33,162 nt of DNA from CAG-390 sp045531455. Lineage in GTDB: Bacteria; Bacillota; Clostridia; Oscillospirales; CAG-272. Both the position numbers and the translations under genes were made by a program. Below are positions 1-7,981 of the stretch, in pieces. The notes beneath the pieces are model-generated. The model saw only the letters and a program-made list of their open reading frames with translations. It was not told the DNA's origin and searched no databases. Each line of letters opens with the position of its first letter. Position 1 is the stretch's first letter. Where the stretch lies: positions 1 to 33,162 of the forward strand of contig JAZSEA010000039.1 in assembly GCA_045531455.1 (NCBI GenBank), given 5' to 3'.

Positions 1-119
1 CGTCCTCGGCGGTCCGGACCCATTTGAATTATTGCTGTGTATTTAATCAAAAGGTTATAAATGTAGCTTCTGAATTTAGTTAACTCTATAATGTTGTGCT
101 GCTCGGACCGCCGAGGACG
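1..119. repeat. Short inverted-repeat element, non-coding
   Basis: Bases 1-16 (CGTCCTCGGCGGTCCG) are the exact reverse complement of bases 104-119, enclosing about 87 AT-rich bases with no reading frame. This is the layout of a small MITE-like or fold-back element. It may extend left of the window, because the arm starts at base 1. It is followed directly by GTCGGTCCCTACGG at 119-132, which recurs in inverted form near 24508-24521. No transposase or clear target-site duplication is visible. Confidence 0.65.
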
Positions 120-216
120 TCGGTCCCTACGGACTCGAACCAGTATTTTACGAAAAAATATAATTCTGTTTTGCGTACCATAATCTCAATCTATAACTTT
201 TTTGATAAAAAATCAT

Positions 217-254
217 GGGCTGTCACATTTTGATTTTGATTAATGAGACAGCCC
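217..254 (-). terminator. Terminator after the EFR1 gene
   Basis: GGGCTGTC at 217-224 pairs with GACAGCCC at 247-254 across an AT-rich loop. On the minus strand the stem is followed within four bases by a T run, just past the stop codon at 261. A T run on the other side as well suggests it could work in both directions. Confidence 0.65.
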
Positions 255-260
255 CGTTTT

Positions 261-914
261 TTATCTCTTGAGGTAAAACTTCATAATCGGTGATAAGGAG
301 AATTCCAGAGCACCGTTCGGACATTCGCTGACACAGCGCAGACAGCGGATGCAGTTTTTGTTCGGGATACCGTTGTTTATTGCATTCATAGGGCATCGTT
401 CGGTACATTTTCCGCAAGAGGTGCAGGTGTCGAGCCGACGGATCTTAACTCCGATTCGACTGCGCCAAGCGGGGAAAAAGTCGGCGAAGGGATTCTTTCG
501 TGATCGCGCCGCTTCGTTCGGCTGTCCGAGCTTGATCTTTTCGATGACTTCGGTCAAGTCAGACGGGTCAAACCCCGCAGGCTCTCCGAGATAGCTATGT
601 CCCGTTTTGATATATTCGGATGCGATGAGTGCGGATTCTATCATATTTGCCGCTTCAAAAAGGACGTTTCCGTGAGAAATCCCGCCGTAAGTTGCAATCA
701 GAGCCGCTCTTTTTGTGTGAAGCAATTTAAGAAACGGAATGATCGGCGCGGGAATGTTCTGGCAGTAAACGGGGAAAACGATCACGGCGGTATCGCACGA
801 GGGATGAGGAGTGGAATTTGTTATTTCGATTAAATCGGTATCAAGCTCCCGAGCGAGATACTCCGCAACCGCGCGGCTGTGACCGCTTCCCGAGAAGTAA
901 TAGACGGCGGTCAT
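261..914 (-). CDS. EFR1-type flavodoxin/ferredoxin fusion protein
   Basis: A 217-residue soluble electron carrier. The N-terminal half starts TAVYYFSGSGHSRAVAEYL, a flavodoxin-like FMN phosphate-binding loop. The C-terminal end carries two [4Fe-4S] cluster motifs: C164, C167, C170, C174 and C188, C191, C194, C198. This domain order and length match the EFR1 family of flavodoxin-ferredoxin fusions in anaerobic Firmicutes. The start codon overlaps the stop of the upstream PP-loop gene by four bases (ATGA), so the two are translationally coupled, and this protein probably supplies electrons to, or works beside, that enzyme (inference). No signal peptide is present, so it acts in the cytoplasm. 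Confidence 0.85.
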   Translation of the reverse strand: MTAVYYFSGSGHSRAVAEYLARELDTDLIEITNSTPHPSCDTAVIVFPVYCQNIPAPIIPFLKLLHTKRAALIATYGGISHGNVLFEAANMIESALIASEYIKTGHSYLGEPAGFDPSDLTEVIEKIKLGQPNEAARSRKNPFADFFPAWRSRIGVKIRRLDTCTSCGKCTERCPMNAINNGIPNKNCIRCLRCVSECPNGALEFSLSPIMKFYLKR

Positions 915-2311
915 TCTTTATCCTCCAAAAACTTTAGCATAATGGCACATTCGCAGGGCTCGTCGAGCGAAAAACCGAGATGCAATTCGGCTTCCTTCAG
1001 TATCTCCTCGCGCGAACGGCATTGATTCCGACTTGCAAGAGCCATTTCTATCGCGCTGAAGGGGATCATTTTACTGCGGCAATTATAAAATCGGACGAAT
1101 TGCGAGTGATCCTTGCATTTTTCGATCTTACAGCTTGTGTGCAAAGCCTTGCTCGATTCATCGGGCGCGATCCAACCGCATTCCTCCGTGAGAATGGCTT
1201 TCGTTTTGTTCCAATCATATTTTCCGCCGCAGAGCTTGTCGAAGTCAAGCGCAACAAAGGCGGGGATATTGCCGCTTCGTGAGGATACGCTTATCGCCTT
1301 TTTTAATGGCGGTATTAGCGAGGGGACCTCGTGAATTGCCGTAACTACGTTTGAAACAAGCGGATTTGAATATCCGAAGAGCTTTTTGAGGGGGTTGTCA
1401 CCGTAAGCGAGCTGCTTCATCGTCATAAGAGTCTGGAACTGACCTTTTTTAAGAGGAGGACGAAAGGTCAGGACCCTTCCGATATTAATGAGTGTTCCGA
1501 GCGATCGGTTTTCGGCGAAGGAATAAGCCAATTTCGGTGCCATTCGGTTATAGTAAAGACCGAGTGCCTGAATCGGCTCGTTGCCCGCGATAAAGAAGGG
1601 CACTTTCTCTGCTACAAGATCGGGGTAGAAGAGCAGATATGCAAGCGAGGGGCAGGCGCAGGTGTTGTCGCTCAATTCATATAGCTTTTTATAGATCCTT
1701 CGCAGATCGTCTTTTGAAAGCGAACGCGAAATAAATTCGACGTTTGAAAAATGCCGCTTGGCGTTTTCGATGCTTGCGCGAGCCGAGTCCGACATAAAAG
1801 GAATCTCCCAGGTCAAGGCAAGCACACGCAGCTTTTTGACCTTTGCAAGATGATAAAGAAGGAAGCTTGAATCCTTGCCGCCGGTATAAAATAGAGCTAT
1901 GTCGAAGCGCGACTTTTTTGAGTGCGGTATCTCATCAAGGATCGGCACAAGGCTTTTCAGATCTTCGGTTTCCTTTGCGGTCTGGCACATCGGACAGCGT
2001 CCGTCACGGTCAAATTCCAAACCCGGGATCATATAGTCGTTAGCGGTACATTCACTGCAAAATCTCGCCTCAGAGAGATTTTTCGGCGTCGGTCTGAATT
2101 TTTCCTTTGTAACTATCTGTATACCGATCAATTTCCCGAAAATTCTGATCTCATTATCCGAAAGATCGCGCGGAAGAGTGCGGATGATATCGAGCTGCTT
2201 TTTCGTAATTCTGACTTTATTTTTAAAGATATCTTCACGGTTGCGCAGACCGTAGTAATACAAAGCGCCGTCTTCGATCACCCATCTGTTTTGCAGAAAG
2301 TATTCAGCCAT
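911..2311 (-). CDS. PP-loop ATP-pyrophosphatase, N-acetyl sugar amidotransferase-like
   Basis: A 466-residue cytoplasmic protein. The ATP-pyrophosphatase loop TGGKDSS lies at residues 143-149. It is preceded by two CxxC pairs (CSEC 85-88 and CPMC 106-109) around a GLEFDRDGRCPMC stretch, the layout of the WbuX/WbpG-type sugar amidotransferases. The first 80 residues and a Cys/His-rich C-terminus (HTSCKIEKCKDH and following) are unlike the standard family. The usual HisF/HisH-like partners are absent, and an EFR1 redox protein follows with a four-base overlap instead. The enzyme presumably adenylates a substrate for amidation or thiolation; the substrate is unknown. The start at 2311 is chosen because GGAGGG lies just upstream; an in-frame ATG at 2362 overlaps the promoter and is rejected. 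Confidence 0.75.
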   Translation of the reverse strand: MAEYFLQNRWVIEDGALYYYGLRNREDIFKNKVRITKKQLDIIRTLPRDLSDNEIRIFGKLIGIQIVTKEKFRPTPKNLSEARFCSECTANDYMIPGLEFDRDGRCPMCQTAKETEDLKSLVPILDEIPHSKKSRFDIALFYTGGKDSSFLLYHLAKVKKLRVLALTWEIPFMSDSARASIENAKRHFSNVEFISRSLSKDDLRRIYKKLYELSDNTCACPSLAYLLFYPDLVAEKVPFFIAGNEPIQALGLYYNRMAPKLAYSFAENRSLGTLINIGRVLTFRPPLKKGQFQTLMTMKQLAYGDNPLKKLFGYSNPLVSNVVTAIHEVPSLIPPLKKAISVSSRSGNIPAFVALDFDKLCGGKYDWNKTKAILTEECGWIAPDESSKALHTSCKIEKCKDHSQFVRFYNCRSKMIPFSAIEMALASRNQCRSREEILKEAELHLGFSLDEPCECAIMLKFLEDKE

Positions 2312-2333
2312 ATCCCGCCCTCCTTTTTTATAA

Positions 2334-2362
2334 AGTATACCATATCCCCGTCTTTTTGTCAA
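2334..2362 (-). promoter_or_regulatory. Promoter of the PP-loop/EFR1 operon
   Basis: On the minus strand, TTGACA (2357-2362), 17 bases, TATACT (2334-2339), with TGG giving an extended -10. It lies 23 bases upstream of the 2311 start and back to back with the plus-strand promoter at 2366. Confidence 0.75.
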
Positions 2363-2365
2363 CTG

Positions 2366-2394
2366 TTGATTTTTTGCTTGATTTATGCTATAAT
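2366..2394 (+). promoter_or_regulatory. Promoter of the lipoprotein gene at 2422
   Basis: TTGATT (2366-2371), 17 bases, TATAAT (2389-2394), preceded by TGC as an extended -10. The -35 boxes of this and the divergent promoter are only three bases apart, so one regulator could affect both. Confidence 0.75.
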
Positions 2395-2421
2395 ATCCGT
2401 ATCAAACAACGAGGTGTTGTA

Positions 2422-4188
2422 ATGAAAAAGCTGATTATTTGTTATTTAGTCTTTTTGATGATATTTGCGGTCGGATGTACCGAGCCTCAGATCAATGAGG
2501 CGATTACTACCGAGGAGGTCACGGAGACTCCTGAGGTCGAGATCCGCGTGGATATTTCGAAGGACTACGTTCTCATCTTTGCGGGTGACGACGCAAGCTA
2601 CGATACCGCCTACCGCTTCAGCAGGCTTTATTCCGAAGCCACGGGCGTTACGCTCAAGATGACCAAGGACAAGATGGTTGCAAAATCCGAGTCGGCAAGA
2701 GAGATCGTCATCGGCAAGACCGACAGGGATGAGTATTATCAAGTCGATCACGATTCGCTCGTCTCGGATGCCTTCGTCATTGCTCTGCGAGGCGAAAGAC
2801 TCTATATCTGCGCGGGAAGCGAGGCGGGATATGAGGCTGCTTTTGCGGCGTTTTTCAAGGAATCTCTCGGAATCGAGGACGTTGATATGATAGAAAAAGT
2901 TGATAAGATCCCGAGCCTGCCCGAGGGCTTTGAATTGATCTCCGAGCCTTCGGTTAAGCTTGAAGCGGATAAGACAGAGTCTGGCATCGCTTACCGCGTC
3001 GAGGGTGCGGACAGCGGAGCATATAATCACTATTCCTTCAAGGAAAGTATAGTATATTGGTTCGACAAGCCCGTTGGCGAGAAATTCAATTCCTATTCGC
3101 TCACCTACTCGACCGATTCGCATCTGAAGGGCGAGATCACGTATCTTTACGAGAATGAAAAGTATACCGAGGAGTTTTTCCTCGAGCCGGGTGAGAAGGT
3201 CAATTTCCTCTCCCTCTGTGACAGCGCGCTTAAGGGAAAAACCTGCGATTCGATATCGTCGGTCAAGATCTCTGCGATCGGATCGGGCGAGGCAAGCTTT
3301 ATCCTCGAGGATATCGCGGTATCGGCTCGTGAAATGCCCACCGAGGACGTTGCTTACATCACCGACGGCAAGTATAAGCTCGGTGTCAAGCTGACCTGGG
3401 GCGGCGGTGTTTCCTATCTTGAGGACCTTGCAGACGGTGACGAGTCGATCACGAACCTCCTCAATGACCACGATACCGGCAGACTCATCCAGCAGTCCTA
3501 TTACGGCACCGATTCCGCACCCTACAAGCCCGTAAAATACGGCGAGAATATGTGGTGCTACAACCCCGTTCAGGGCGGAGATCAGTACGGCAACCGCTCA
3601 AAGCTCGTTGATTTCAAGATCGCGGAGGACGGCAAGAGCATTTGGGTCAAATGTCAGCCGCTTGACTGGGCGCAGAAGAATATGCGCACGCCCTCCTATA
3701 TGGAGAATACCTATACGATCGAGGGCGGATGCATCAAGGTAGACAACCGCTTTATCGATTTTTCGGGTTATACGCACCGAAACGCCCATCAGGAGCTTCC
3801 CGCGTTCTATACGATCAGCTATCTTTCGGATTTCGTTTTCTATAACGGAAGCAATGCTTGGAAGGACGAGGCACTGACCGTAAAGAAGGATCTCCCGTTT
3901 TGGGCGGGCAATTCGGATGCTTATTTCAATATGAAATCAAAGGAGACCTGGTGCGCGTGGGTCGCTCCGACGGGCTACGGTGTTGGTGTTTATACCCCGA
4001 TATCCGAGATACTTCTCGCGGGCAGACATCAGTATAACGGCTCGAAGGACGCTCATAACAACGCGACAAACTACGTTGCCCCGCTGATAACCTATAAGCT
4101 CCAAGCCTTCAAGGCGTTTGAGTATTCATACTATATCACAACAGGAAGCGTCGAGGAGATCAGAGCGGAGTTTGCAAAATTGAAATAA
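2422..4188 (+). CDS. Large surface lipoprotein, possible carbohydrate-active protein
   Basis: A 588-residue protein beginning MKKLIICYLVFLMIFAVGC, a lipoprotein signal with the lipidated cysteine at residue 19, so it is anchored outside the membrane. Residues about 45-155 (including REIVIGKTDRDEY and LYICAGSEAGYEAAFAAF) resemble the alpha/beta domain found at the N-terminus of alpha-glucuronidases and many Clostridia surface proteins. The remainder, with NLLNDHDTGRLIQQSYYG near residue 350 and many aromatic residues, looks like an all-beta carbohydrate-processing or -binding fold. I do not recognise a catalytic motif, so no enzyme activity is assigned. The start at 2422 follows a GAGGTG ribosome site; the upstream in-frame ATG at 2356 lies inside the promoter. 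It is a single-gene unit with its own promoter and terminator. Confidence 0.6.
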   Translation: MKKLIICYLVFLMIFAVGCTEPQINEAITTEEVTETPEVEIRVDISKDYVLIFAGDDASYDTAYRFSRLYSEATGVTLKMTKDKMVAKSESAREIVIGKTDRDEYYQVDHDSLVSDAFVIALRGERLYICAGSEAGYEAAFAAFFKESLGIEDVDMIEKVDKIPSLPEGFELISEPSVKLEADKTESGIAYRVEGADSGAYNHYSFKESIVYWFDKPVGEKFNSYSLTYSTDSHLKGEITYLYENEKYTEEFFLEPGEKVNFLSLCDSALKGKTCDSISSVKISAIGSGEASFILEDIAVSAREMPTEDVAYITDGKYKLGVKLTWGGGVSYLEDLADGDESITNLLNDHDTGRLIQQSYYGTDSAPYKPVKYGENMWCYNPVQGGDQYGNRSKLVDFKIAEDGKSIWVKCQPLDWAQKNMRTPSYMENTYTIEGGCIKVDNRFIDFSGYTHRNAHQELPAFYTISYLSDFVFYNGSNAWKDEALTVKKDLPFWAGNSDAYFNMKSKETWCAWVAPTGYGVGVYTPISEILLAGRHQYNGSKDAHNNATNYVAPLITYKLQAFKAFEYSYYITTGSVEEIRAEFAKLK

Positions 4189-4193
4189 AAATG

Positions 4194-4227
4194 GGGCTGA
4201 TTCATTAACCATTCAATGGATCAGCCC
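4194..4227 (+). terminator. Hairpin after the lipoprotein gene
   Basis: GGGCTGAT at 4194-4201 pairs with ATCAGCCC at 4220-4227, with a second small stem (CCATTCAATGG) inside the loop. It starts five bases after the stop codon. The trailing sequence is only weakly T-rich, so termination strength is uncertain. Confidence 0.5.
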
Positions 4228-4302
4228 TTAAACTATGTAAAAATATCGGATAAAAAATATATGATAAAACAAAAAGACGTATGGTAATTAGGATCTTTCA
4301 AA

Positions 4303-4379
4303 CATCCTCATCCACCACTTGCGTGGTTCCCCTTCCCCAAGCGGTGGAAGGGGGACCGCAGACGCGGAGGATGAGGATG
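4303..4379. repeat. Multi-stem palindromic element
   Basis: An outer 11-base stem (CATCCTCATCC at 4303-4313 with GGATGAGGATG at 4369-4379) encloses smaller stems: CCAC/GTGG, CCCCTTCC/GGAAGGGG and CCGC/GCGG. No reading frame crosses it. It shares GGTGGAAGGGGGACCGC-like sequence with the larger fold-back element at 24621-24804 and probably belongs to the same repeat class. Confidence 0.6.
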
Positions 4380-4394
4380 TCAAATACATTAAAA

Positions 4395-4430
4395 AGGGAC
4401 TTAATCACTCAAGTTAATGACTCAGTCCCT
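4395..4430 (-). terminator. Terminator of the 7752-4478 operon
   Basis: On the minus strand, AGGGACTGAGTCATTAACTT pairs with GAGTGATTAAGTCCCT and is followed by TTTTT. It sits about 50 bases past the stop of the last gene, at 4478. Confidence 0.8.
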
Positions 4431-4477
4431 TGGTTAATAATCTTACCCTATATTTGATAATAACTATTATTATATTA

Positions 4478-5617
4478 TTATTCGAGATCGTAATCTTCGG
4501 GGTTATAATATACAACAGGTGCTCCGTACTGTTCGAGTTCCTTTGAGCTTCGGTTGTGTTCTTCAATAAATTCCAATTTCGAATTATAGTGACCTTGCCA
4601 TACATTCCAACTGCTTTGACCGTTGATCGGATTTGAAAGGGGAATTAAAGTGACACGAATGTCAAATACTTTTCTCGGATTTCCTTGAGGTACGAAATCA
4701 ACTGTGATTTCACGAGAGAATGTCTTTTTTTGATACACCATTGGAGGGAGATCGGTAGAAACACATTCGGGAATCTTGAATTGCGGATCTTCCCAATAAT
4801 ATGCAGATTGACCATTCGTAAGCTTGACCTTGTTTAGTGTTATCGGAGTAGAAACAAAGGGACTTAGCGGTTTATTGCTCGCAATTCTGATGGCGGTGCT
4901 GTCAAAAGTAATTTCGTCGTTTTCAGTATAGTTGCCGGTAAAAACCACTGCAATTCCACGAGAAGATGATCCCGTGTTATAAAAAGAACAGCAGGCATGT
5001 TTTCCTATTTGGCACGGATTTAAACTGTAACGGGGAATGGTGAATCTGGCAGGCTTGCCGTCTTCTTTTTGCGGAGCGGTAAAATACAACTTTACGCAGT
5101 TTTCGGGAAATTCATACAAGTCAATTTGTTCGGGAGACAGTCCGAGATTTTCTGCAGAGCTGAAGAAAAACTCTTCGGCGCAGACGTGTTTTTCCTTGGC
5201 GGCAAGCTTAAAGCTTTCAAAGTCACGGACTTTATTTTTCCAAGCGGTAATATTACTTCGGCGCGGTGCTTTGATTTCATAGGATTTTCCTATATTCAAC
5301 CAGGCATCGGTTGAGTCCGCGGGATTGATCAAGTTGAGGAAAAGATAATCGCTGTCAAAGCAAGCTACAGAGATAACGTCTGTATTTGCCGCCACCGATA
5401 ATGGATTAGCAAGGTTAAGAATATCCGTATGTGTAAAAGCATCCGAGCATACAGACGTCCAATCGCTGTTTTCGGGAGAAAAAAGTGATATTTCTATGTC
5501 GGCGTTTTCTCTGTCGCACGGAATAATGCCGCTAGAGGCGTAAAATTCCGAGATTTTTTCTGTAATGATATTAGCGTCTTTTGCCTTCACAAACAGATTA
5601 GCAAAATAACTTCCCAT
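4478..5617 (-). CDS. Unknown 379-residue protein, third gene of operon
   Basis: I do not recognise the family. There is no signal peptide or membrane segment. The sequence is acidic, with a predicted alpha/beta N-terminal part (MGSYFANLFVKAKDANIITEKI...) and a beta-rich C-terminal part with aromatic residues (SSWNVWQGHYNSKLEFIEEH). The opening residues read like the small alpha/beta units of polymorphic-toxin immunity proteins, but that is only an impression. It starts after a good AAAGGA site, 21 bases downstream of the M20 amidohydrolase, and ends at a strong terminator, so it is the last gene of a three-gene operon. It is visibly richer in A/T than its neighbour at 5639-6967, suggesting a different origin. 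Confidence 0.55.
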   Translation of the reverse strand: MGSYFANLFVKAKDANIITEKISEFYASSGIIPCDRENADIEISLFSPENSDWTSVCSDAFTHTDILNLANPLSVAANTDVISVACFDSDYLFLNLINPADSTDAWLNIGKSYEIKAPRRSNITAWKNKVRDFESFKLAAKEKHVCAEEFFFSSAENLGLSPEQIDLYEFPENCVKLYFTAPQKEDGKPARFTIPRYSLNPCQIGKHACCSFYNTGSSSRGIAVVFTGNYTENDEITFDSTAIRIASNKPLSPFVSTPITLNKVKLTNGQSAYYWEDPQFKIPECVSTDLPPMVYQKKTFSREITVDFVPQGNPRKVFDIRVTLIPLSNPINGQSSWNVWQGHYNSKLEFIEEHNRSSKELEQYGAPVVYYNPEDYDLE

Positions 5618-5638
5618 TTTTGTAATCCTTTCTTTGAA

Positions 5639-6967
5639 TTATAAAATGATTTTTGCCCCGTCCTCGCTGTATTCTATACGGTCACCCGTGCAGTTGAGGT
5701 TATCGATATACGCGAGATAGTCTGCGGCAGAGGCAAACGGTGCTTCGTATTCGTCAACGATCTTCTTTGCACGTGCCGCGCCGTCAGAAAGCAGGAGCGA
5801 AAGCATACCGAGCTGGAGCTTTGCGCTTGCAACGCAGGCGGCTTCGGGGTCGACGATGTAGTAATCGTTACCGTGTGAGGTGCCTGCAGCTCCGCCCGCA
5901 TAAGGATGGATGACGGGCATTATGCAGGAAAGGTCGCCCATATCGGTGCTGCCCGAGCCGAAGCTGTGACCCTCCGTCATCTGATACTCGGGAATGACCT
6001 CTGCGGCTGCCTCGAGGGTCAGCGCGATCATACCCTTATCGTTGTTGAGGGGCGCGTAGCCGGGGATATCGGTTATGTCGATGTTCGTTCCGAGCGAAAG
6101 CGCACCGCCGATCAGCGCGCGATTGACCTTCTTATTTGCATTTACGATGGCGTCAAAGCTCTTACCGCGGACGTAGCTTTCGAGCGTTGCGGTCTCGGGG
6201 ATGGCGTTGACCATTGCACCGCCGCTTGTGATTATCGGGTGGACGCGGATGATGTCGGATTCGCGGAAGGTCTCGCGGATGGCGTTTATCGCGTTGAGAC
6301 CGCAGTTTGCGGCGTAAAGAGCGTTTCTGCCCGCCCAGGGCGATCCGCCCGCGTGCGCCGCCTTGCCCTTGTACGTGATCTTCTTCGCCATACAACCGAC
6401 AGAGCCGAGCGCGGTATGGAAGCCGCCCGAGGTGTGGATCATAAATGCAATGTCCACGCCGTCGAAGAGTCCGCGCGAGAGAAATTCGCTCTTGCCGCCC
6501 ATATATTTTATCACGCCCTTGTCGCGGAGATCGGAACGGTATTCGATCTCGAGAAGCTCCTCGGCGGGAACTGCGCAGAGGCGGACCCTGCCCGAGAGAC
6601 CGTCGAGTGCGCCCTCTTCCTTGAGAGCCGCCGCGATACCGACGAGTGCGGCACATTGCGCGTTGTGACCGCAGGAGTGTACCGCGCCGGTCTCCTTGTC
6701 GGATTCGGGATGTGCGGGGCAGATTATCGAATCAAGCTCGGCGAGGACGAGCACCTCGGGTCCGGGTCTGCCCGTATCAAGTACGGTGACAAATCCCGTG
6801 ATGCCCTCGGCGGCTACGATCTCATAACCGAGATCCTTGAAGATCTTTTTCATATATGCGTCTGTTTTGTATTCCTTGTAGCCCGTTTCGGGATTTGCCC
6901 AGATATATCTCTCGGCTTCAAGGATAAGCGCGCGGTGCTTTTCAACTGCGGAATTGAGGTTCTTCAT
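5639..6967 (-). CDS. M20-family metal-dependent amidohydrolase
   Basis: A 442-residue cytoplasmic hydrolase of the M20D type (amidohydrolase/AbgB/aminoacylase-like), which removes acyl or aminobenzoyl groups from amino acids or splits dipeptides. Visible motifs are the HSCGHNAQ metal-site loop, the catalytic glutamate pair in VPAEELLEIEY, the dimerisation-domain GKAAHAGGSPWAGRNAL, and a late AAGTSHGNDYYIVD. The HSCGHN form carries Asn where many relatives have Asp. The start at 6967 is preferred because AAAGGA lies eight bases upstream; an ATG at 6985 overlaps the previous stop codon but has a poorer site. It is the middle gene of an operon with a metallo-beta-lactamase fold protein and an unknown protein. 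The substrate is unknown. Confidence 0.88.
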   Translation of the reverse strand: MKNLNSAVEKHRALILEAERYIWANPETGYKEYKTDAYMKKIFKDLGYEIVAAEGITGFVTVLDTGRPGPEVLVLAELDSIICPAHPESDKETGAVHSCGHNAQCAALVGIAAALKEEGALDGLSGRVRLCAVPAEELLEIEYRSDLRDKGVIKYMGGKSEFLSRGLFDGVDIAFMIHTSGGFHTALGSVGCMAKKITYKGKAAHAGGSPWAGRNALYAANCGLNAINAIRETFRESDIIRVHPIITSGGAMVNAIPETATLESYVRGKSFDAIVNANKKVNRALIGGALSLGTNIDITDIPGYAPLNNDKGMIALTLEAAAEVIPEYQMTEGHSFGSGSTDMGDLSCIMPVIHPYAGGAAGTSHGNDYYIVDPEAACVASAKLQLGMLSLLLSDGAARAKKIVDEYEAPFASAADYLAYIDNLNCTGDRIEYSEDGAKIIL

Positions 6968-6981
6968 ATTTCCGTGTCCTT

Positions 6982-7752
6982 TCATACTTCTTCGGTCATT
7001 CCGTCACGGCAGATGACGATCGGCATACCGTACTTTTCGGCAAATTCGGCGGTCAGCTTTTCCGCGGCGGAACGGTTATCGATGATCTCCCTGCCGTGGT
7101 GGTTGAAATACAGCTTTTCGACGCCTCGAGCCGCCGCGTATTCGCAGACGTCGATGACCTTGTGGTGGCCCGTTTCCATTATAAGTACGTCAACGCCCGC
7201 ACCGATGAGGGTGTCGAGCTCATATGGACTTCTGACGTCGCCCGAGAAGACGATCTTCTTGCCCTCGGCTTCGATCTGGAAGGAGAAGGAGTTGAGCGCG
7301 GTCGTGCTGATATGGCAGTTGTGGTGTGCGCTTACGCGGATATTTCTGTCCTCGAAGATCAAGCCGTCGCGCAGAGGATGCGAATTGAGATTGAAGTGCA
7401 TCCGTCCCTTGAGCGTTGCGATCATAGCGATCGCGTCAAGGAGCTCGGGATCGGGGAAGAAGACCTCGAGAGAATTGTCGTTCGGGAGCTTCTTGCCGTA
7501 ATGCTTGATCAGCTTGTTCATACAGGAGAAGAGATTCGGCAGTCCGCCGATGTGGTCGATATGCGGATGCGAGACGAAGAGTGCCTCGGTCTTCATAATA
7601 TCCATACCCGAGGTGTGTGCCGTGTAGGCGCAGGATTCGCCCGCGTCAAACCAATAATACGCGCCGTTGATTTCAAAAACGAGCGAACAATGATGCATAC
7701 CCGCGATCGGTTCTGTGCCCGAACAGGTGCCGAGAAAATGAATTTTTACCAT
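6982..7752 (-). CDS. Metallo-beta-lactamase fold hydrolase
   Basis: A 256-residue cytoplasmic protein with the two-metal motif SHPHIDHIGG (H62, H64, D66, H67), later metal ligands in AHHNCHIS and VFSGDV, and a final NHHGREI. The opening FLGTCSGTEPIAGMHHCS is typical of RNase Z/phosphodiesterase-like members rather than true beta-lactamases. The substrate is probably a phosphodiester or other small ester (inference from the family). The start at 7752 follows GGAGG; the longer frame from 7791 runs into the -10 region. It is the first gene of the operon and has a strong promoter at 7782-7810. Confidence 0.82.
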   Translation of the reverse strand: MVKIHFLGTCSGTEPIAGMHHCSLVFEINGAYYWFDAGESCAYTAHTSGMDIMKTEALFVSHPHIDHIGGLPNLFSCMNKLIKHYGKKLPNDNSLEVFFPDPELLDAIAMIATLKGRMHFNLNSHPLRDGLIFEDRNIRVSAHHNCHISTTALNSFSFQIEAEGKKIVFSGDVRSPYELDTLIGAGVDVLIMETGHHKVIDVCEYAAARGVEKLYFNHHGREIIDNRSAAEKLTAEFAEKYGMPIVICRDGMTEEV

Positions 7753-7781
7753 GGCTTGCCTCCCTGTTGTTTCTATAAATA

Positions 7782-7810
7782 ATAATACCACATTATCCGC
7801 GATTTGTCAA
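7782..7810 (-). promoter_or_regulatory. Promoter of the MBL-M20-unknown operon
   Basis: On the minus strand, TTGACA (7805-7810), 17 bases, TATTAT (7782-7787), with TGG as an extended -10. Confidence 0.75.
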
Positions 7811-7931
7811 GGATGAGACGAAAAGAGCCGAAGCGCGAATGGCTGTTGTCCTTATCGGAGAAATTTTATAAGGGGTATAGGCATAGCCCTGTGCATTTGT
7901 TAAACAAATGCGAAACCGGCGATAAAAAACT

Positions 7932-7971
7932 AAAGAGAGAACAAAATGGAAATCCATTCAGTTCTCTCTTT
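7932..7971 (-). terminator. Terminator of the ABC transporter operon
   Basis: An 11-base stem (AAAGAGAGAAC 7932-7942 with GTTCTCTCTTT 7961-7971) holds an inner ATGG/CCAT stem and is followed on the minus strand by a T-rich tail. If it is the operon terminator, the repeat at 7982-8151 is transcribed as part of a long 3' untranslated region. Confidence 0.75.
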
Positions 7972-7981
7972 TCTGCTTTTT

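Noticed and set aside
2446..3471. Open frame on the minus strand
   Set aside because: It is antisense to the lipoprotein gene, with no start signal.
4478..5617. Assignment of the unknown protein as an immunity protein
   Set aside because: The resemblance is only stylistic and no toxin gene is adjacent.
5906..7501. Long open frame on the plus strand
   Set aside because: It is antisense to the M20 and MBL hydrolase genes, has no ribosome site and no family-like sequence.
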